DNA from: Curvibacter sp.
GTDB lineage: Bacteria > Pseudomonadota > Gammaproteobacteria > Burkholderiales > Burkholderiaceae_C
Length of the DNA: 64,000 nt
Direction: 5' to 3'
Assembly (NCBI GenBank): GCA_004293725.1
Contig: REAW01000013.1
Span: 65,037 to 129,036 of the forward strand
Position numbers and translations under genes: made by a program. A model generated the notes under the pieces. The model was given only the letters and a program-made list of their open reading frames with translations, did no database searches and was not told where the DNA came from. Of this stretch, positions 51,125-60,093 are shown one piece after another. The number at the start of each line of letters is the position of its first letter. Within the stretch, counting starts at the first letter, position 1.

Positions 51125-52018
51125 ATGAAAACCAAATACTTTGTGCAGCTGGTTGCGTTGTCTGCCCTGTGGGGCGCTTCTTTCCTGTTTATTCGCATCG
51201 CCAGCCCGGTGTTTGGCCCCAATGTGCTAGCCGTGCTACGCGTGGGCTTGGCCACTGCCACGCTGGCCATCCTGATGCGCGCCTTGCGCCAGCCTTGGGC
51301 CTGGCAGCACTGGCGCACGTTGGCGGTGATTGGCGCGCTGTCGGTGGCCGTGCCGTTTTTGCTGTTTGCATGGGCGGGTCTGCATCTACCAGCGGGTTAC
51401 AGCGCCCTGCTCAACTCCACTGCCGTGATTTTTGGCATGTTTGCCTCCGCTCGCATGGGTGAAGACACCATCACCATCCGCAAGGTCGTGGGCTGCATCA
51501 GTGGCTTTGCGGGCGTGGCCTTTATCGTGAGCCTGGGGCCGGTGCAAATGTCGGCGCAGGTGGTGTTGGCTGTGTTGGCCTGTGTGCTGGCCTCAGCCTG
51601 CTATGGCTTTTCGTCACCCATCACCAAACAGGCCGTAGGCCACATGCAACCGTTGCAAATTGCGGCAGGCATTCACGCGGTGTCGCTGCTCATGCTGCTG
51701 CCAGGAGCGGCTTACAGCCTGCCCCAAGCGCAGTTCACGCCGAGCGCTTTGATGGCCGTCGTCGCAATGGGCGTGGTGACCTCCGGACTGGCGTACTGGG
51801 CGCATCTGCGCATCCTGCGCCACGTCACACCGGTGGCCGCCATGAGTCCGATTTTCATGATCCCCGTGTTCGGGGTGTTGTGGGGCCATTTGTTTCTTGG
51901 TGAAGAACTGGGAGGCGGCCTGCTCATTGGCGGCGCACTGGTACTGCTGGCCAGTGCGCTCATTACCGGTTTCAACCCCCTTCAGCGTTGGCTGGACTTG
52001 ATCGACGCCAAGCCCTGA
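51125..52018 (+). CDS. DMT/EamA-family transporter
   Basis: Inner-membrane protein of 297 residues from ATG 51125; the track ORF runs back through the terminator. About ten hydrophobic segments in two EamA halves: LSALWGASFLFIRIAS at the start of the first half and VLACVLASACYGFSSPITK at the second. Exports metabolites in known members; substrate unknown. It precedes MATE by 34 bp. Confidence 0.85.
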   Translation: MKTKYFVQLVALSALWGASFLFIRIASPVFGPNVLAVLRVGLATATLAILMRALRQPWAWQHWRTLAVIGALSVAVPFLLFAWAGLHLPAGYSALLNSTAVIFGMFASARMGEDTITIRKVVGCISGFAGVAFIVSLGPVQMSAQVVLAVLACVLASACYGFSSPITKQAVGHMQPLQIAAGIHAVSLLMLLPGAAYSLPQAQFTPSALMAVVAMGVVTSGLAYWAHLRILRHVTPVAAMSPIFMIPVFGVLWGHLFLGEELGGGLLIGGALVLLASALITGFNPLQRWLDLIDAKP

Positions 52019-52052
52019 GTGCATGGCCCTGCACTCGTAGAATGGCAGGCCG

Positions 52053-53468
52053 ATGACCGCTGCCTCCCCCACCACAACCCCCAGCCGCGCCGCACGCGCA
52101 AGCACCGAACTGGTGGCCCTGTGGCACTTGGCGTGGCCCATCCTGATCGGGCAGTTGGCCACCGTGGGTATGTCGGTGGTGGACGTGGCCATGGCCGGCC
52201 ATGCGTCGGCCGAAGACCTGGCAGGTATCTCGCTGGGGGTCTCCATTTGGAATATCACCATCATCACCCTGATGGGGCTGATGATGTCAGTGGCGCCCTT
52301 GGTGGCCCACCATGTGGGGGCTCAAGAGTTTGGCAAAGTGCCGCATTTGGTGCGCCAGGGACTGTGGAAGGCACTGGGCGTAGGCCTGTGCGCCATGGTG
52401 CTGATCAACGTGGCAGCCCTGGTGTTTGACCACATGGACATCGAGCCCTATGTGCGCGAGGTGGCTACCGGGTTCGTTTTTATCATCAGCTTTGGACTGC
52501 CAGCCTTCACCTGCTACCGCGTGCTCTACGGCTACAGCGCCAGCCTGAACCAAACCAAGCCCCTCATGGTCATGTCGCTCGTGGCGCTGGCCCTGAACGT
52601 GCTGGTGAACTGGCTCTTGGTGTTTGGCAATTGGGGCTTTCCGCGCATGGGCGGGTTGGGCTGCGCATGGGCTACGTTGCTGTGTGTGTATCTCAATTTT
52701 GGCGGGCTTTTGCTGTGGATGCGTTATGCACCGGCCTACCGCAGCACTTGGCCGTTTGGTGCTTGGGAGTGGCCAGACCCTGAAAAGCTCGGCGCGCTGT
52801 GGAAGCTGGGCTTTCCGATCGGGGTGACCTACTTTGCCGAAACCAGCGCGTTTGGCCTTATTGCATTGCTGATTGCCGGGTTTGGCAGCCGCGAAGTCGC
52901 CGCGCACCAAATTGCACTGAACTTCACCTCGCTGGTCTTCATGGTTCCGCTGAGCTTGGGCATTGCATTGCTCACGCGTGTGGGCCAGTCGCTGGGCGCG
53001 GGCGACCCGGTGGCGGCGCGCTTTCGGGCCTGGGTTGGTGTGAATGCGGGCCTGGGTTTTGGTATGGTGTCGGCTATCGCCATGGCCCTTTGTGCACACC
53101 AGATTGCTTGGGCCTACACCAATGACGCGGCCGTGGCCGCCCTGGCCGCCAACCTGCTGCTGTTGGCAGCGGCGTTTCAGCTGTCCGACTCGGCCCAAGT
53201 GGTGATCAGTTGCGCTATTCGTGGCTACAAGGTCACACGCAGCCCCATGGTGATCCACCTCACAGCGTTTTGGGGCTTCTCACTGCCTTTGGGTTACGTG
53301 CTGGGACTGGCTCCGCAGTGGCTGCCCTGGCACCCTGCCCAGCCCATGGGCGCACAGGGCTTTTGGATCGCACTGGTGGTGGGCCTGACCGTGGCCGCCG
53401 TTGGGCTGATGCTACTGCTACGCACGGTCGCCATGGACCATTTGCCTGCCCCCAGGCCCGCCCCATGA
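52053..53468 (+). CDS. MATE-family efflux transporter
   Basis: Inner-membrane antiporter of 471 residues, about 12 TM segments in two homologous halves, coupled to Na+ or H+ in relatives. [25 protein letters not shown] and [19 protein letters not shown] are the start of each half. NorM-like. Its stop overlaps miaA by 4 nt (ATGA), so it shares its transcript with a tRNA-modification gene. Confidence 0.92.
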   Translation: MTAASPTTTPSRAARASTELVALWHLAWPILIGQLATVGMSVVDVAMAGHASAEDLAGISLGVSIWNITIITLMGLMMSVAPLVAHHVGAQEFGKVPHLVRQGLWKALGVGLCAMVLINVAALVFDHMDIEPYVREVATGFVFIISFGLPAFTCYRVLYGYSASLNQTKPLMVMSLVALALNVLVNWLLVFGNWGFPRMGGLGCAWATLLCVYLNFGGLLLWMRYAPAYRSTWPFGAWEWPDPEKLGALWKLGFPIGVTYFAETSAFGLIALLIAGFGSREVAAHQIALNFTSLVFMVPLSLGIALLTRVGQSLGAGDPVAARFRAWVGVNAGLGFGMVSAIAMALCAHQIAWAYTNDAAVAALAANLLLLAAAFQLSDSAQVVISCAIRGYKVTRSPMVIHLTAFWGFSLPLGYVLGLAPQWLPWHPAQPMGAQGFWIALVVGLTVAAVGLMLLLRTVAMDHLPAPRPAP

Positions 53469-54436
53469 GCAGCCTGCCCTTTCACCTTTGCCTGGCCGGG
53501 CCCACGGCAGCAGGCAAAACGGCGGCCGCACTGGCCATTGCCCAAGCCCACCCCTGCGAAATCATCAGCGTCGACTCTGCTTTGGTGTTCCGGGGGATGG
53601 ACATCGGTACCGCCAAGCCCAGTGCCGAAGAACTGGCCGCCGTGCAACACCACCTGATCAACATCCGCGACCCGCTCAACGCCTACAGCGCAGCTGAGTT
53701 TGTGCGCGATGCCCAAACGCGCATCACCGACATTGCAGCGCGCGGAAAGCTGCCACTGCTGGTGGGCGGCACCATGCTGTACTTCAAGGCCTTGTTCGAT
53801 GGGCTGGACGACATGCCCGCCGCCAACCCCGAGATACGTGCTGCGCTGGAAGCCGAAGCCACCGCCACTGGTTGGCCCGCCATGCACGCACAGTTGGCGA
53901 AGGTCGACCCCATCACTGCGGCCCGCTTGGCCCCGGCCGACAGCCAGCGCATACAGCGCGCGCTGGAGGTGTACCGCGTATCTGGCCTGCCGCTGTCTCA
54001 TTTCCATGCGGCCAAGACTGCTATCAAAACAGAAGCTACTCGCGCAGACGGTATAAGGTCTAGAGCCTTAATTTCCTTGGAACCCACAGACCGCGCCTGG
54101 TTGCATGGCCGCATTGCCCAGCGCTTTGACGCCATGTTGGCACAAGGCTTTTTGCATGAAGTACAGGCCCTGCGCGCGCGCGGCGATTTGCATGCAGACC
54201 TGCCCAGCATGCGCTGCGTAGGCTACCGCCAAGCGTGGGAAGCCCTGGATGGCCTGTGGCCCATGGCAGAGTTGCGCGACAAAGGCATTTTTGCCACGCG
54301 CCAGTTGGCCAAACGACAAATTACCTGGCTGCGCTCCATGCCGCAGCGCCAAGTGGTGGCGTGTGACGCCCCCGATGCGCTGGACCAGGTGATGGCGCAG
54401 GTGGCAGTGGCGCTTCAATTCACCACCCCGCCATGA
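53465..54436 (+). CDS. miaA: tRNA dimethylallyltransferase
   Basis: Protein of 323 residues from ATG 53465; the track start lies in MATE. It isopentenylates A37 of UNN-reading tRNAs. P-loop [44 protein letters not shown] and [12 protein letters not shown]. Residues about 186-203 ([18 protein letters not shown]) are encoded by repeat copy H in a variable segment before [17 protein letters not shown]. Overlaps MATE and the ABC ATPase gene by 4 nt each. Confidence 0.95.
   Translation: MSSLPFHLCLAGPTAAGKTAAALAIAQAHPCEIISVDSALVFRGMDIGTAKPSAEELAAVQHHLINIRDPLNAYSAAEFVRDAQTRITDIAARGKLPLLVGGTMLYFKALFDGLDDMPAANPEIRAALEAEATATGWPAMHAQLAKVDPITAARLAPADSQRIQRALEVYRVSGLPLSHFHAAKTAIKTEATRADGIRSRALISLEPTDRAWLHGRIAQRFDAMLAQGFLHEVQALRARGDLHADLPSMRCVGYRQAWEALDGLWPMAELRDKGIFATRQLAKRQITWLRSMPQRQVVACDAPDALDQVMAQVAVALQFTTPP
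54019..54078 (+). repeat. Dispersed palindromic repeat, copy H (in miaA)
   Basis: TGCTATCAAAACAGAAGC, TACTCGCGCAGACGGTATAA and GGTCTAGAGCCTTAATTTCC: head, core and tail all present, though the head stem is broken. Sense orientation, frame GCT-ATC-AAA as in copies A, D, E and F. Confidence 0.75.
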
Positions 54437-55092
54437 CCCTGCGCGTCCATAACCTCAGCAAGCACTATGGCAACACACCTGTATTCACCCAGGTGTCGCT
54501 TGACGTAGCGCCCGGCGAGTTTGTTGCCATCGTGGGCGAGTCGGGGGTGGGCAAGTCCACCCTGCTCAACTGCATGGCCGGGCTGGACCATTGGGACAGT
54601 GGCACCGTGCAACTGGCCGGACACGACCTAGCGACGTTGAATGACGACGCGCGGGCACTGCTGCGCCGCGCGTCGGTAGGGTTTGTGTTTCAGGCTTTTC
54701 ATGTGTTGCCGCACCTGGATGTTGCCCAAAACGTGGCTCTGCCCTTGCTATTGCTCAACCGGCCTGACCCTGCCCGCGTGGAAACGCTGCTGGACGCGGT
54801 GGGCCTGGGTGGCCTGGGCGCGCGCTTGCCGCAGCAACTCAGCGGCGGGCAACTACAGCGCGTGGCCATAGCCCGGGCACTGGTGCACCAACCTGCCCTC
54901 TTGCTGGCCGATGAACCCACGGGCAACCTGGACCCCACCACCGCCGCCAAGGTCATGGACGCACTGGTAGCCCAAACACGCCAGCACGGCACCGCACTGG
55001 TGTTGGTCACCCATTCGCTGGCCGCGACTGCGCAGGCCGACCGCGTCATGCATTTGCGCGTGGATGGCATTGCCGCTGAACCACGCGGCTAA
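54433..55092 (+). CDS. LolD/YbbA-type ABC transporter ATPase
   Basis: ATPase of 219 residues from ATG 54433. Walker [10 protein letters not shown], signature LSGGQLQR, Walker [13 protein letters not shown], switch His in VTHS. This MacB/LolD subgroup works with FtsX-type permeases on lipoproteins or other envelope substrates. None is adjacent; a large FtsX-type permease starts 7 kb away on the same strand (62010), past an opposite-strand block. Coupled to miaA. Confidence 0.9.
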   Translation: MTLRVHNLSKHYGNTPVFTQVSLDVAPGEFVAIVGESGVGKSTLLNCMAGLDHWDSGTVQLAGHDLATLNDDARALLRRASVGFVFQAFHVLPHLDVAQNVALPLLLLNRPDPARVETLLDAVGLGGLGARLPQQLSGGQLQRVAIARALVHQPALLLADEPTGNLDPTTAAKVMDALVAQTRQHGTALVLVTHSLAATAQADRVMHLRVDGIAAEPRG

Positions 55093-55139
55093 GCAATCCG
55101 CTCCAACTCTAAATTAGAAAACTAGCGCCGCGCAGACCC

Positions 55140-55823
55140 TTACCACTGGGGTTCCAACGCCCCCTCCACCAACCGGTAGCCACGGGTGCCCATGGCACGG
55201 GCCTCGGTCTCGTCGTGCGTCACCAAGATGGTGGCGATCTGGAATTCGGCGATCCGCTGCACAAACTCCTGGCGCAACTGCAGGCGCAGTTCTGCGTCCA
55301 GTGCCGAGAATGGCTCGTCCAATAACAGCACGCGGGGCTGCGTGATCAACGCGCGCGCCAAGGCCACCCGTTGCTGCTCCCCACCCGACAACTGCCACAC
55401 CTTCGATGTGGCATAGGCCTGCAGGCCAAACCGGAGCAGCATGGCGGTGGCCTGTTCACGTGCCGCAGCCCTGCGCTGGCCTTGCTCCACCAGTCCAAAG
55501 CCCACGTTGTCTTGTACGGTCAGGTGAGGAAACAGCGCGAAGTCCTGGAACATCAGTGCAAACCCACGCCGCTCGGGTGGCAACTGGGTGATGTCTTGGC
55601 CGGCAAATAGCACCCGTCCGGTCTCCGGTGGCTCCAGCCCGGCCACTATCTTGAGCAAGGTGCTTTTGCCGCTACCCGATGGACCGAGCAGTGCCGCCGT
55701 TTCGCCTGGGCGTACCTGAAGCGCCAAGTCTTGGAGCAGTGGGCGCGGAGCCGCATGGCGAGGGGTGTGCCCAGGTACATAGGGTGGCTGCCAGTGTTTG
55801 CAGATGGCCTGCAGCTCAAGCAT
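55140..55823 (-). CDS. thiQ: Thiamine ABC transporter ATP-binding protein
   Basis: ATPase of 227 residues from ATG 55823. Walker A GPSGSGKST, signature LSGGEQQR, Walker B VLLLDEPFSALD, switch His in VTHDETEA. Short, without the TOBE domain of longer uptake ATPases, as in ThiQ. Start overlaps the permease stop by 8 nt. The riboswitch upstream of thiB supports thiamine or TPP as substrate. Confidence 0.88.
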   Translation of the reverse strand: MLELQAICKHWQPPYVPGHTPRHAAPRPLLQDLALQVRPGETAALLGPSGSGKSTLLKIVAGLEPPETGRVLFAGQDITQLPPERRGFALMFQDFALFPHLTVQDNVGFGLVEQGQRRAAAREQATAMLLRFGLQAYATSKVWQLSGGEQQRVALARALITQPRVLLLDEPFSALDAELRLQLRQEFVQRIAEFQIATILVTHDETEARAMGTRGYRLVEGALEPQW

Positions 55824-57396
55824 GGTCGCGGTCCTCGGAAGGCTTGGTTTCAATCAGTACAAAGGCCAGCAGCGCCAGCCCCATGAGCACACAGGCCAGT
55901 ATCAGCGCGGCATTGCGGTTGGCTTCACCGGGGCGGCCCAAGTGTTGGTAAATCAAGGTGGTGAGTGTGGCCCATTCGGGGCGCGACAAAAACAGCGTGA
56001 CCGCAAATTCCCCCACCGCCGTGGCTGCGGCAAACGCCATGCCCCGGCGCAGCGCGGGCGCCAGCAGCGGCAATGTGACCCGCACAAACGCGCGCCAGGG
56101 GCTCGCACCCAGGCTGCGTGCAGCATCCAGGTAATGCTCGGGCATGCTGTCCAGCGTCGAGGCTATCGACTTGGCCACAAACGGGTAGGCCAGCAAGGCA
56201 TAGGCCGCAACCAACAGACTAAAGCTGCCGGCCCACGCCGGATACAACAGCAAGAGCCCAAAGGCCACCATCACCGGCGACACCATGAACGGCAAAAACA
56301 CCAGCGCCCGCAGCCACAACACGCGCCGCGCCGCTAGCGCATGGGCCAGACCCAGTGCCGTGGCCAATAGCAAAGACAGCACAGTAAAACGTGCGGTGTT
56401 GTACAGCGCAGCCAATGTTTCCTCTTCAAGCAGAACAGCCCATGCCTCAACTCCTGAATTGATAGCGCCTTGCGCAATAGCGATAAGGGGTAGCGCACAA
56501 ATCAGCACATACACCAGCACCACCACTACCACTGCGGTCCATTGCAGGGCGCCGTGGGGTTGCACCCGCGGCACACGGTCTGCCCGGGCGGGCGCGGCCA
56601 AGCGGCGTTCGATGGCAGCGTAGGCCAAGGCTACCAGCGCGGTGAGTAGCAACATCCACACGGCCAGCACCCCGGCCTGCTGCAACTGCAGCTCGTGCGC
56701 CACCAACGTGTAAATCTCCACCTCGGCCGTGGCGTAGTCCTGCCCGCCCAATACCAGCGCCAGGCCAAAGCCTGCAAAGCAATACAAAAAAACCAGACAC
56801 AACGCCGACGCAATCCATGGCGCAATGGCCGGCCACTCCACCCGCCAGAAAGCGCGCCAAGGTGTGGCGCCCAGCGTGCGCGCCGCAGCAACGCGCGATG
56901 CACTGACCTGCCCCAGTGCGTCAGCACCTGCACGCACCACGACACACAGGTTAAAGAACAAATTGCCATAGAGCAGCAGCCAAGGCGTGCCCTGCAAGTC
57001 CGGCCCACCCAGGCGCACCAGCACACCGTGCGGCCCCAAGAGTGCTAGCACCCCCATAGCTGCCACCAAGGTGGGAACCACAAACGGCAACATGAGCCCG
57101 CGCAGCATCAGCGTGCGGCCCGCAAATTCAAAGCGTGTCAGCACCCACGCCATCGGCAGGCCCAGTAGCAATGCGGCCACACAAGTCAGGGTGGCTTGCA
57201 AAAAAGACCAAGCCATGCGCCAGCGCAGATATGGGTCCAGCCAGGGCGCAAACAAGGTGGCCCAACCGGCTTCCCTATTCCAGCCCTCCACCAACAGGCG
57301 CAACGCCGGCGCCACCAGCACCACCAGCAAAAAAACCAGTGGCAGCACAGGCAGTACCCAGCCCGCCCAGGGGTGCGCCGGATTGCGTTGCCGCAT
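55816..57396 (-). CDS. thiP: Thiamine ABC transporter permease
   Basis: Inner-membrane permease of about 526 residues (ATG 57396; TTG 57408 is an alternative) with about 12 TM segments, a fused two-half protein like ThiP/FbpB. Each half has an EAA-like loop: AAARTLGATPWRAFWRVEWP and AARSLGASPWRAFVRVTLP. The stretch LIAIAQGAINSG in the periplasmic loop between the halves lies on a possible repeat copy. Middle gene of thiBPQ. Confidence 0.88.
   Translation of the reverse strand: MRQRNPAHPWAGWVLPVLPLVFLLVVLVAPALRLLVEGWNREAGWATLFAPWLDPYLRWRMAWSFLQATLTCVAALLLGLPMAWVLTRFEFAGRTLMLRGLMLPFVVPTLVAAMGVLALLGPHGVLVRLGGPDLQGTPWLLLYGNLFFNLCVVVRAGADALGQVSASRVAAARTLGATPWRAFWRVEWPAIAPWIASALCLVFLYCFAGFGLALVLGGQDYATAEVEIYTLVAHELQLQQAGVLAVWMLLLTALVALAYAAIERRLAAPARADRVPRVQPHGALQWTAVVVVVLVYVLICALPLIAIAQGAINSGVEAWAVLLEEETLAALYNTARFTVLSLLLATALGLAHALAARRVLWLRALVFLPFMVSPVMVAFGLLLLYPAWAGSFSLLVAAYALLAYPFVAKSIASTLDSMPEHYLDAARSLGASPWRAFVRVTLPLLAPALRRGMAFAAATAVGEFAVTLFLSRPEWATLTTLIYQHLGRPGEANRNAALILACVLMGLALLAFVLIETKPSEDRDHA
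56450..56500 (+). repeat. Dispersed palindromic repeat, copy I (possible)
   Basis: CTCCTGAATTGATAGCGCC, TTGCGCAATAGCGATAAG and GGGTAGCG. Core GCGCA present, head only partly formed. Antisense to thiP and in the same frame as copies B, C and J. Confidence 0.4.
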
Positions 57397-57412
57397 TCCC
57401 CAACTCAACGGT

Positions 57413-58444
57413 TTACTTCAATACCACTTTGGTCCAACGCGCAACCCAATCCGCACCCTTGGCGGCAATGTCTGCATCGCTGGGGGTATTGAATGCGGTG
57501 GGCTCAGGTGCGAACTTGAAAGCGTCTGCCTTGGCCACCCCCACTTCAGCGGGGTACATCCACATTTCGGTTTGCATGCCCTGCTGCACGGGGACCGAGC
57601 GTATGAACTCCACAAACTTCTCTGCCGCAGCACGCTGTTGGCCACCCTTCACCAGGGCCACGCCCTCCACTTGACGGAACACCGCACCGGGCAAGCTCAG
57701 GGAAGCCGTCGGTGGCTCGGTCAGTTTGGTTTTGCTGTAGAACAGCTCGGCCGCCGGGCTGGTGGCGTAGCTCACCACAATGGGATGTTTGCCGCCGTTC
57801 TGGCTGAACTCGGTGTAGTAGGCCTCGCTCCAGCCCTTGGCTACCTTCAGGCCGTTGGCGCGCAATTTGGCCCAGAAGTCAAACGCCTTGTCTTCCCCCA
57901 TGGCGCCGATGGTGGCCAACAGGAAGGCGTAACCCGGACTGCTCGTAGCCGGGTTTTGCACCACCAGCAATTTGGCATAGGCGGGTTGGGTCAGGTCTTC
58001 CAGCGCTTTGGGTACCGCCACGCCGTTCTTGGCAAACCAGGCCTTGTCGTAGTTGAGCGTCACGTATCCATAGTCCACCGGCACCAGTGGTGCGGGCAGC
58101 TCGGCAGCGGGCTTGCGGCTGGCAGCGGCACCGGTGTAGCTGTCCAGCACCCCGGCGGCCAGCGCCTTGGGCGCCAACGCGTTGTCAATGCCATAGACCA
58201 CATCGGCAATCGGGTTGGCCTTGGTCAGGATGAGCTTGTTGAGCATTTCACCCGCATCACCGCCCTTGGTAATGCGCAGCTTCACGCCATTGTCTTTTTC
58301 AAACTGCGCCAACAGCGGCTTGGGTACGGAGAAGGAGCTGTGCGTCATCACGCGCAGATCGGCAGCGTGTGCAGCGGTCAAGCCGGCAGTCAGCAGGGCG
58401 GCGCCCAACGAAGTCTTCAACAACGAAAAAATCCCGTATTGCAT
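57413..58444 (-). CDS. thiB: Thiamine ABC transporter periplasmic binding protein
   Basis: Protein of 343 residues from ATG 58444 (MQYGIFSLLK); the track's extra 19 residues lie in the riboswitch expression region. The signal peptide ends TAAHAADL. Fe/thiamine-type binding fold with LRVMTHSSFSVPKPLLAQFE, DVVYGIDNALAP, VPVDYGYVTLNYDK and GWSEAYYTEF. DNA sequence and TPP riboswitch together identify a ThiB system rather than an iron receptor. Confidence 0.92.
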   Translation of the reverse strand: MQYGIFSLLKTSLGAALLTAGLTAAHAADLRVMTHSSFSVPKPLLAQFEKDNGVKLRITKGGDAGEMLNKLILTKANPIADVVYGIDNALAPKALAAGVLDSYTGAAASRKPAAELPAPLVPVDYGYVTLNYDKAWFAKNGVAVPKALEDLTQPAYAKLLVVQNPATSSPGYAFLLATIGAMGEDKAFDFWAKLRANGLKVAKGWSEAYYTEFSQNGGKHPIVVSYATSPAAELFYSKTKLTEPPTASLSLPGAVFRQVEGVALVKGGQQRAAAEKFVEFIRSVPVQQGMQTEMWMYPAEVGVAKADAFKFAPEPTAFNTPSDADIAAKGADWVARWTKVVLK

Positions 58445-58514
58445 GGTGTGCTTTCTTTCAATGCGCCGGCGCAGGGACGCATCAAAAACCAGCACCCGCA
58501 ATACGGGACAGGCT

Positions 58515-58598
58515 TCTCACACTTCCTACGCTGGCATAACCCAGATCAGGTACATGGGGTATTTCTCAGTCCTGTGACGGACACCCCCGGTGGAAGCG
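58515..58598 (-). ncRNA. TPP riboswitch (THI element)
   Basis: On the minus strand: ACCGGGGGTGTCCGTC, then GGACTGAGAAATACCC, then ACCTGATCTGGGTTATGCC and AGCGTAGGAAGTG, the conserved CUGAGA and ACCUGAUCUGG...UGCCAGCGUAGGGAA parts of the thiamine-pyrophosphate aptamer. It ends about 70 nt before the thiB ATG. The expression platform between has two hairpins, CCCG-TATTG-CGGG and a GC-rich one before GAAAGAAAG, the ribosome site. Confidence 0.93.
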
Positions 58599-58601
58599 TG
58601 G

Positions 58602-58607
58602 ATTGTA
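58602..58607 (-). promoter_or_regulatory. Possible -10 of the thiBPQ promoter
   Basis: TACAAT on the minus strand, just upstream of the aptamer and 4 bp past the DUF1501 stop. No clear -35; it would lie in the 3' end of DUF1501. Confidence 0.35.
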
Positions 58608-58611
58608 GGGG

Positions 58612-60084
58612 CTAAATTAAAAAGCCCAGATCCAAAGGGTAGTCGGGCCGCCCTGCACCGGGCCCAAACTGCCGCAAATTCGGCAAGATACTGCTCATCT
58701 CTTGCGGCCCCACGCCAAACCAGCGCGCGAGTGTGGCGGCGTATTGGTCGACCGAAGTGCTGGGCAACAGGCGGCCCTGGCCCACGTGCCACTGGTCTTG
58801 CGGTGCGCCGGTGTTGCCCACACTCACGGGTGGAGGTGCGCCATAAAACGTGCGGCCCTTGACGGCGCCGCCCACCACCAAGTGGTGGCCGCCCCATCCA
58901 TGGTCGGAGCCATCACCGTTGGAAGTGAGCGTGCGGCCAAAGTCAGACGCGGTGAAGGATGTCACGTTGTGTGCCACACCCAACTCTACGGTGGCGCGAT
59001 AAAACGCTGCCATGGCCTCACTCACCCGGCCCATGAGCACGGGCTGTTGGGCAATCAGGTTGTCATGTAAATCAAAGCCACCCAGCGACACCAAAAACAC
59101 CTGGCGTTTGGCACCCAGCACATCGCGGCCACGGATCAGTCGCGCCACCATCTTTAATTGGTCTGCCAAGGGATTGTTGGTGGGGAACTCCGTGGCAAGC
59201 GGCGTGGCACCAGCCTGGCTCATGGCCAACGCAGCCGCCACATGGCCCTCGGCCTCGCGCGAGCGCTGCATCACGCGCACGTATTCATTTTCCAGCGGGT
59301 GGGCGCTGGGCTCCGAGATAAGTGCCGAGAGCAGATTCTTCACGGCCGGGGAACCGTACACGGCGCCGTCGGTTGCGGCCCGCACACGCACCGCACCACC
59401 GGTACTCACCTGGTACTGCAATGCCGTATCGCCCGACAAAAACACCGCATTACCAGTGACCGACATGCACGTGAACAAAGACTTGGTGTTGCTGCGCAGG
59501 GCAATGTCGCCCAGGTGCCCGCCCCAACCAACGGTAGACCCTTCGGGCGACGACGACTGCCAGATGGACTGCTGGTCGTTGTGCGAAAACAGCTTGGGCG
59601 GCAGTGGGTAGGCCTTGCGGTCGGGGCTATTGAATTGCGCGCGTGTGAGCGGCACCACCAGCGGCCCCACATTGAGTTGCACCGCCGCTTGGCCTGCGTT
59701 GAACAAATCCGCCAGCCCTGTCATGGCGGGGTGTAGAGCGAATTGTCGGCCTTCGGCCAGCGCGACATGGGGCTTGAGCAGGGTGCGCTCCAGGTCTGCA
59801 CGCGCCAACGCAATGCCTCCGCCAGCCTCTGCGACACCACCACGCACTGCCGCGTACTGTGCATAACTGGCGGGGTCGTACGTGACCACCGTGTTGGCGT
59901 AGTCGTTGCCGCCGTAGAGGAAAACACAAACCAGCGCCTTGTAGTCGGTGGCTGTGGCCGCGGCAGCTTCGCCCAGTGCGGCCAGGTTGAGTGCTGTGGG
60001 CAAGGCGGTACCCGCCAGTGTGAGCTGGCCTGCACGTTGCAGGAAAGCACGGCGAGAGTGGAGGTGGGGCTGCAAGAGATGCAT
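58612..60084 (-). CDS. DUF1501 protein, Tat-exported
   Basis: Protein of 490 residues. An N-terminal Tat motif SRRAFLQRAG, then TLAGTALPTALNLAALG. The rest is the DUF1501 sulfatase-like fold: LVCVFLYGGNDYANTVV, then SLGGFDLHDNL and DFGRTLTSNGDGSDHGWGG with acidic/His residues that could bind metal. Function unknown, paired as usual with DUF1800 upstream (9 bp spacing). Its 3' end abuts the thiBPQ riboswitch with no terminator visible. Confidence 0.88.
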   Translation of the reverse strand: MHLLQPHLHSRRAFLQRAGQLTLAGTALPTALNLAALGEAAAATATDYKALVCVFLYGGNDYANTVVTYDPASYAQYAAVRGGVAEAGGGIALARADLERTLLKPHVALAEGRQFALHPAMTGLADLFNAGQAAVQLNVGPLVVPLTRAQFNSPDRKAYPLPPKLFSHNDQQSIWQSSSPEGSTVGWGGHLGDIALRSNTKSLFTCMSVTGNAVFLSGDTALQYQVSTGGAVRVRAATDGAVYGSPAVKNLLSALISEPSAHPLENEYVRVMQRSREAEGHVAAALAMSQAGATPLATEFPTNNPLADQLKMVARLIRGRDVLGAKRQVFLVSLGGFDLHDNLIAQQPVLMGRVSEAMAAFYRATVELGVAHNVTSFTASDFGRTLTSNGDGSDHGWGGHHLVVGGAVKGRTFYGAPPPVSVGNTGAPQDQWHVGQGRLLPSTSVDQYAATLARWFGVGPQEMSSILPNLRQFGPGAGRPDYPLDLGFLI

Positions 60085-60093
60085 CGTGTACTC

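Noticed and set aside
56987-58615. 542-codon plus-strand ORF
   Set aside because: Antisense to thiP and thiB, both strongly supported, and runs through the TPP riboswitch.
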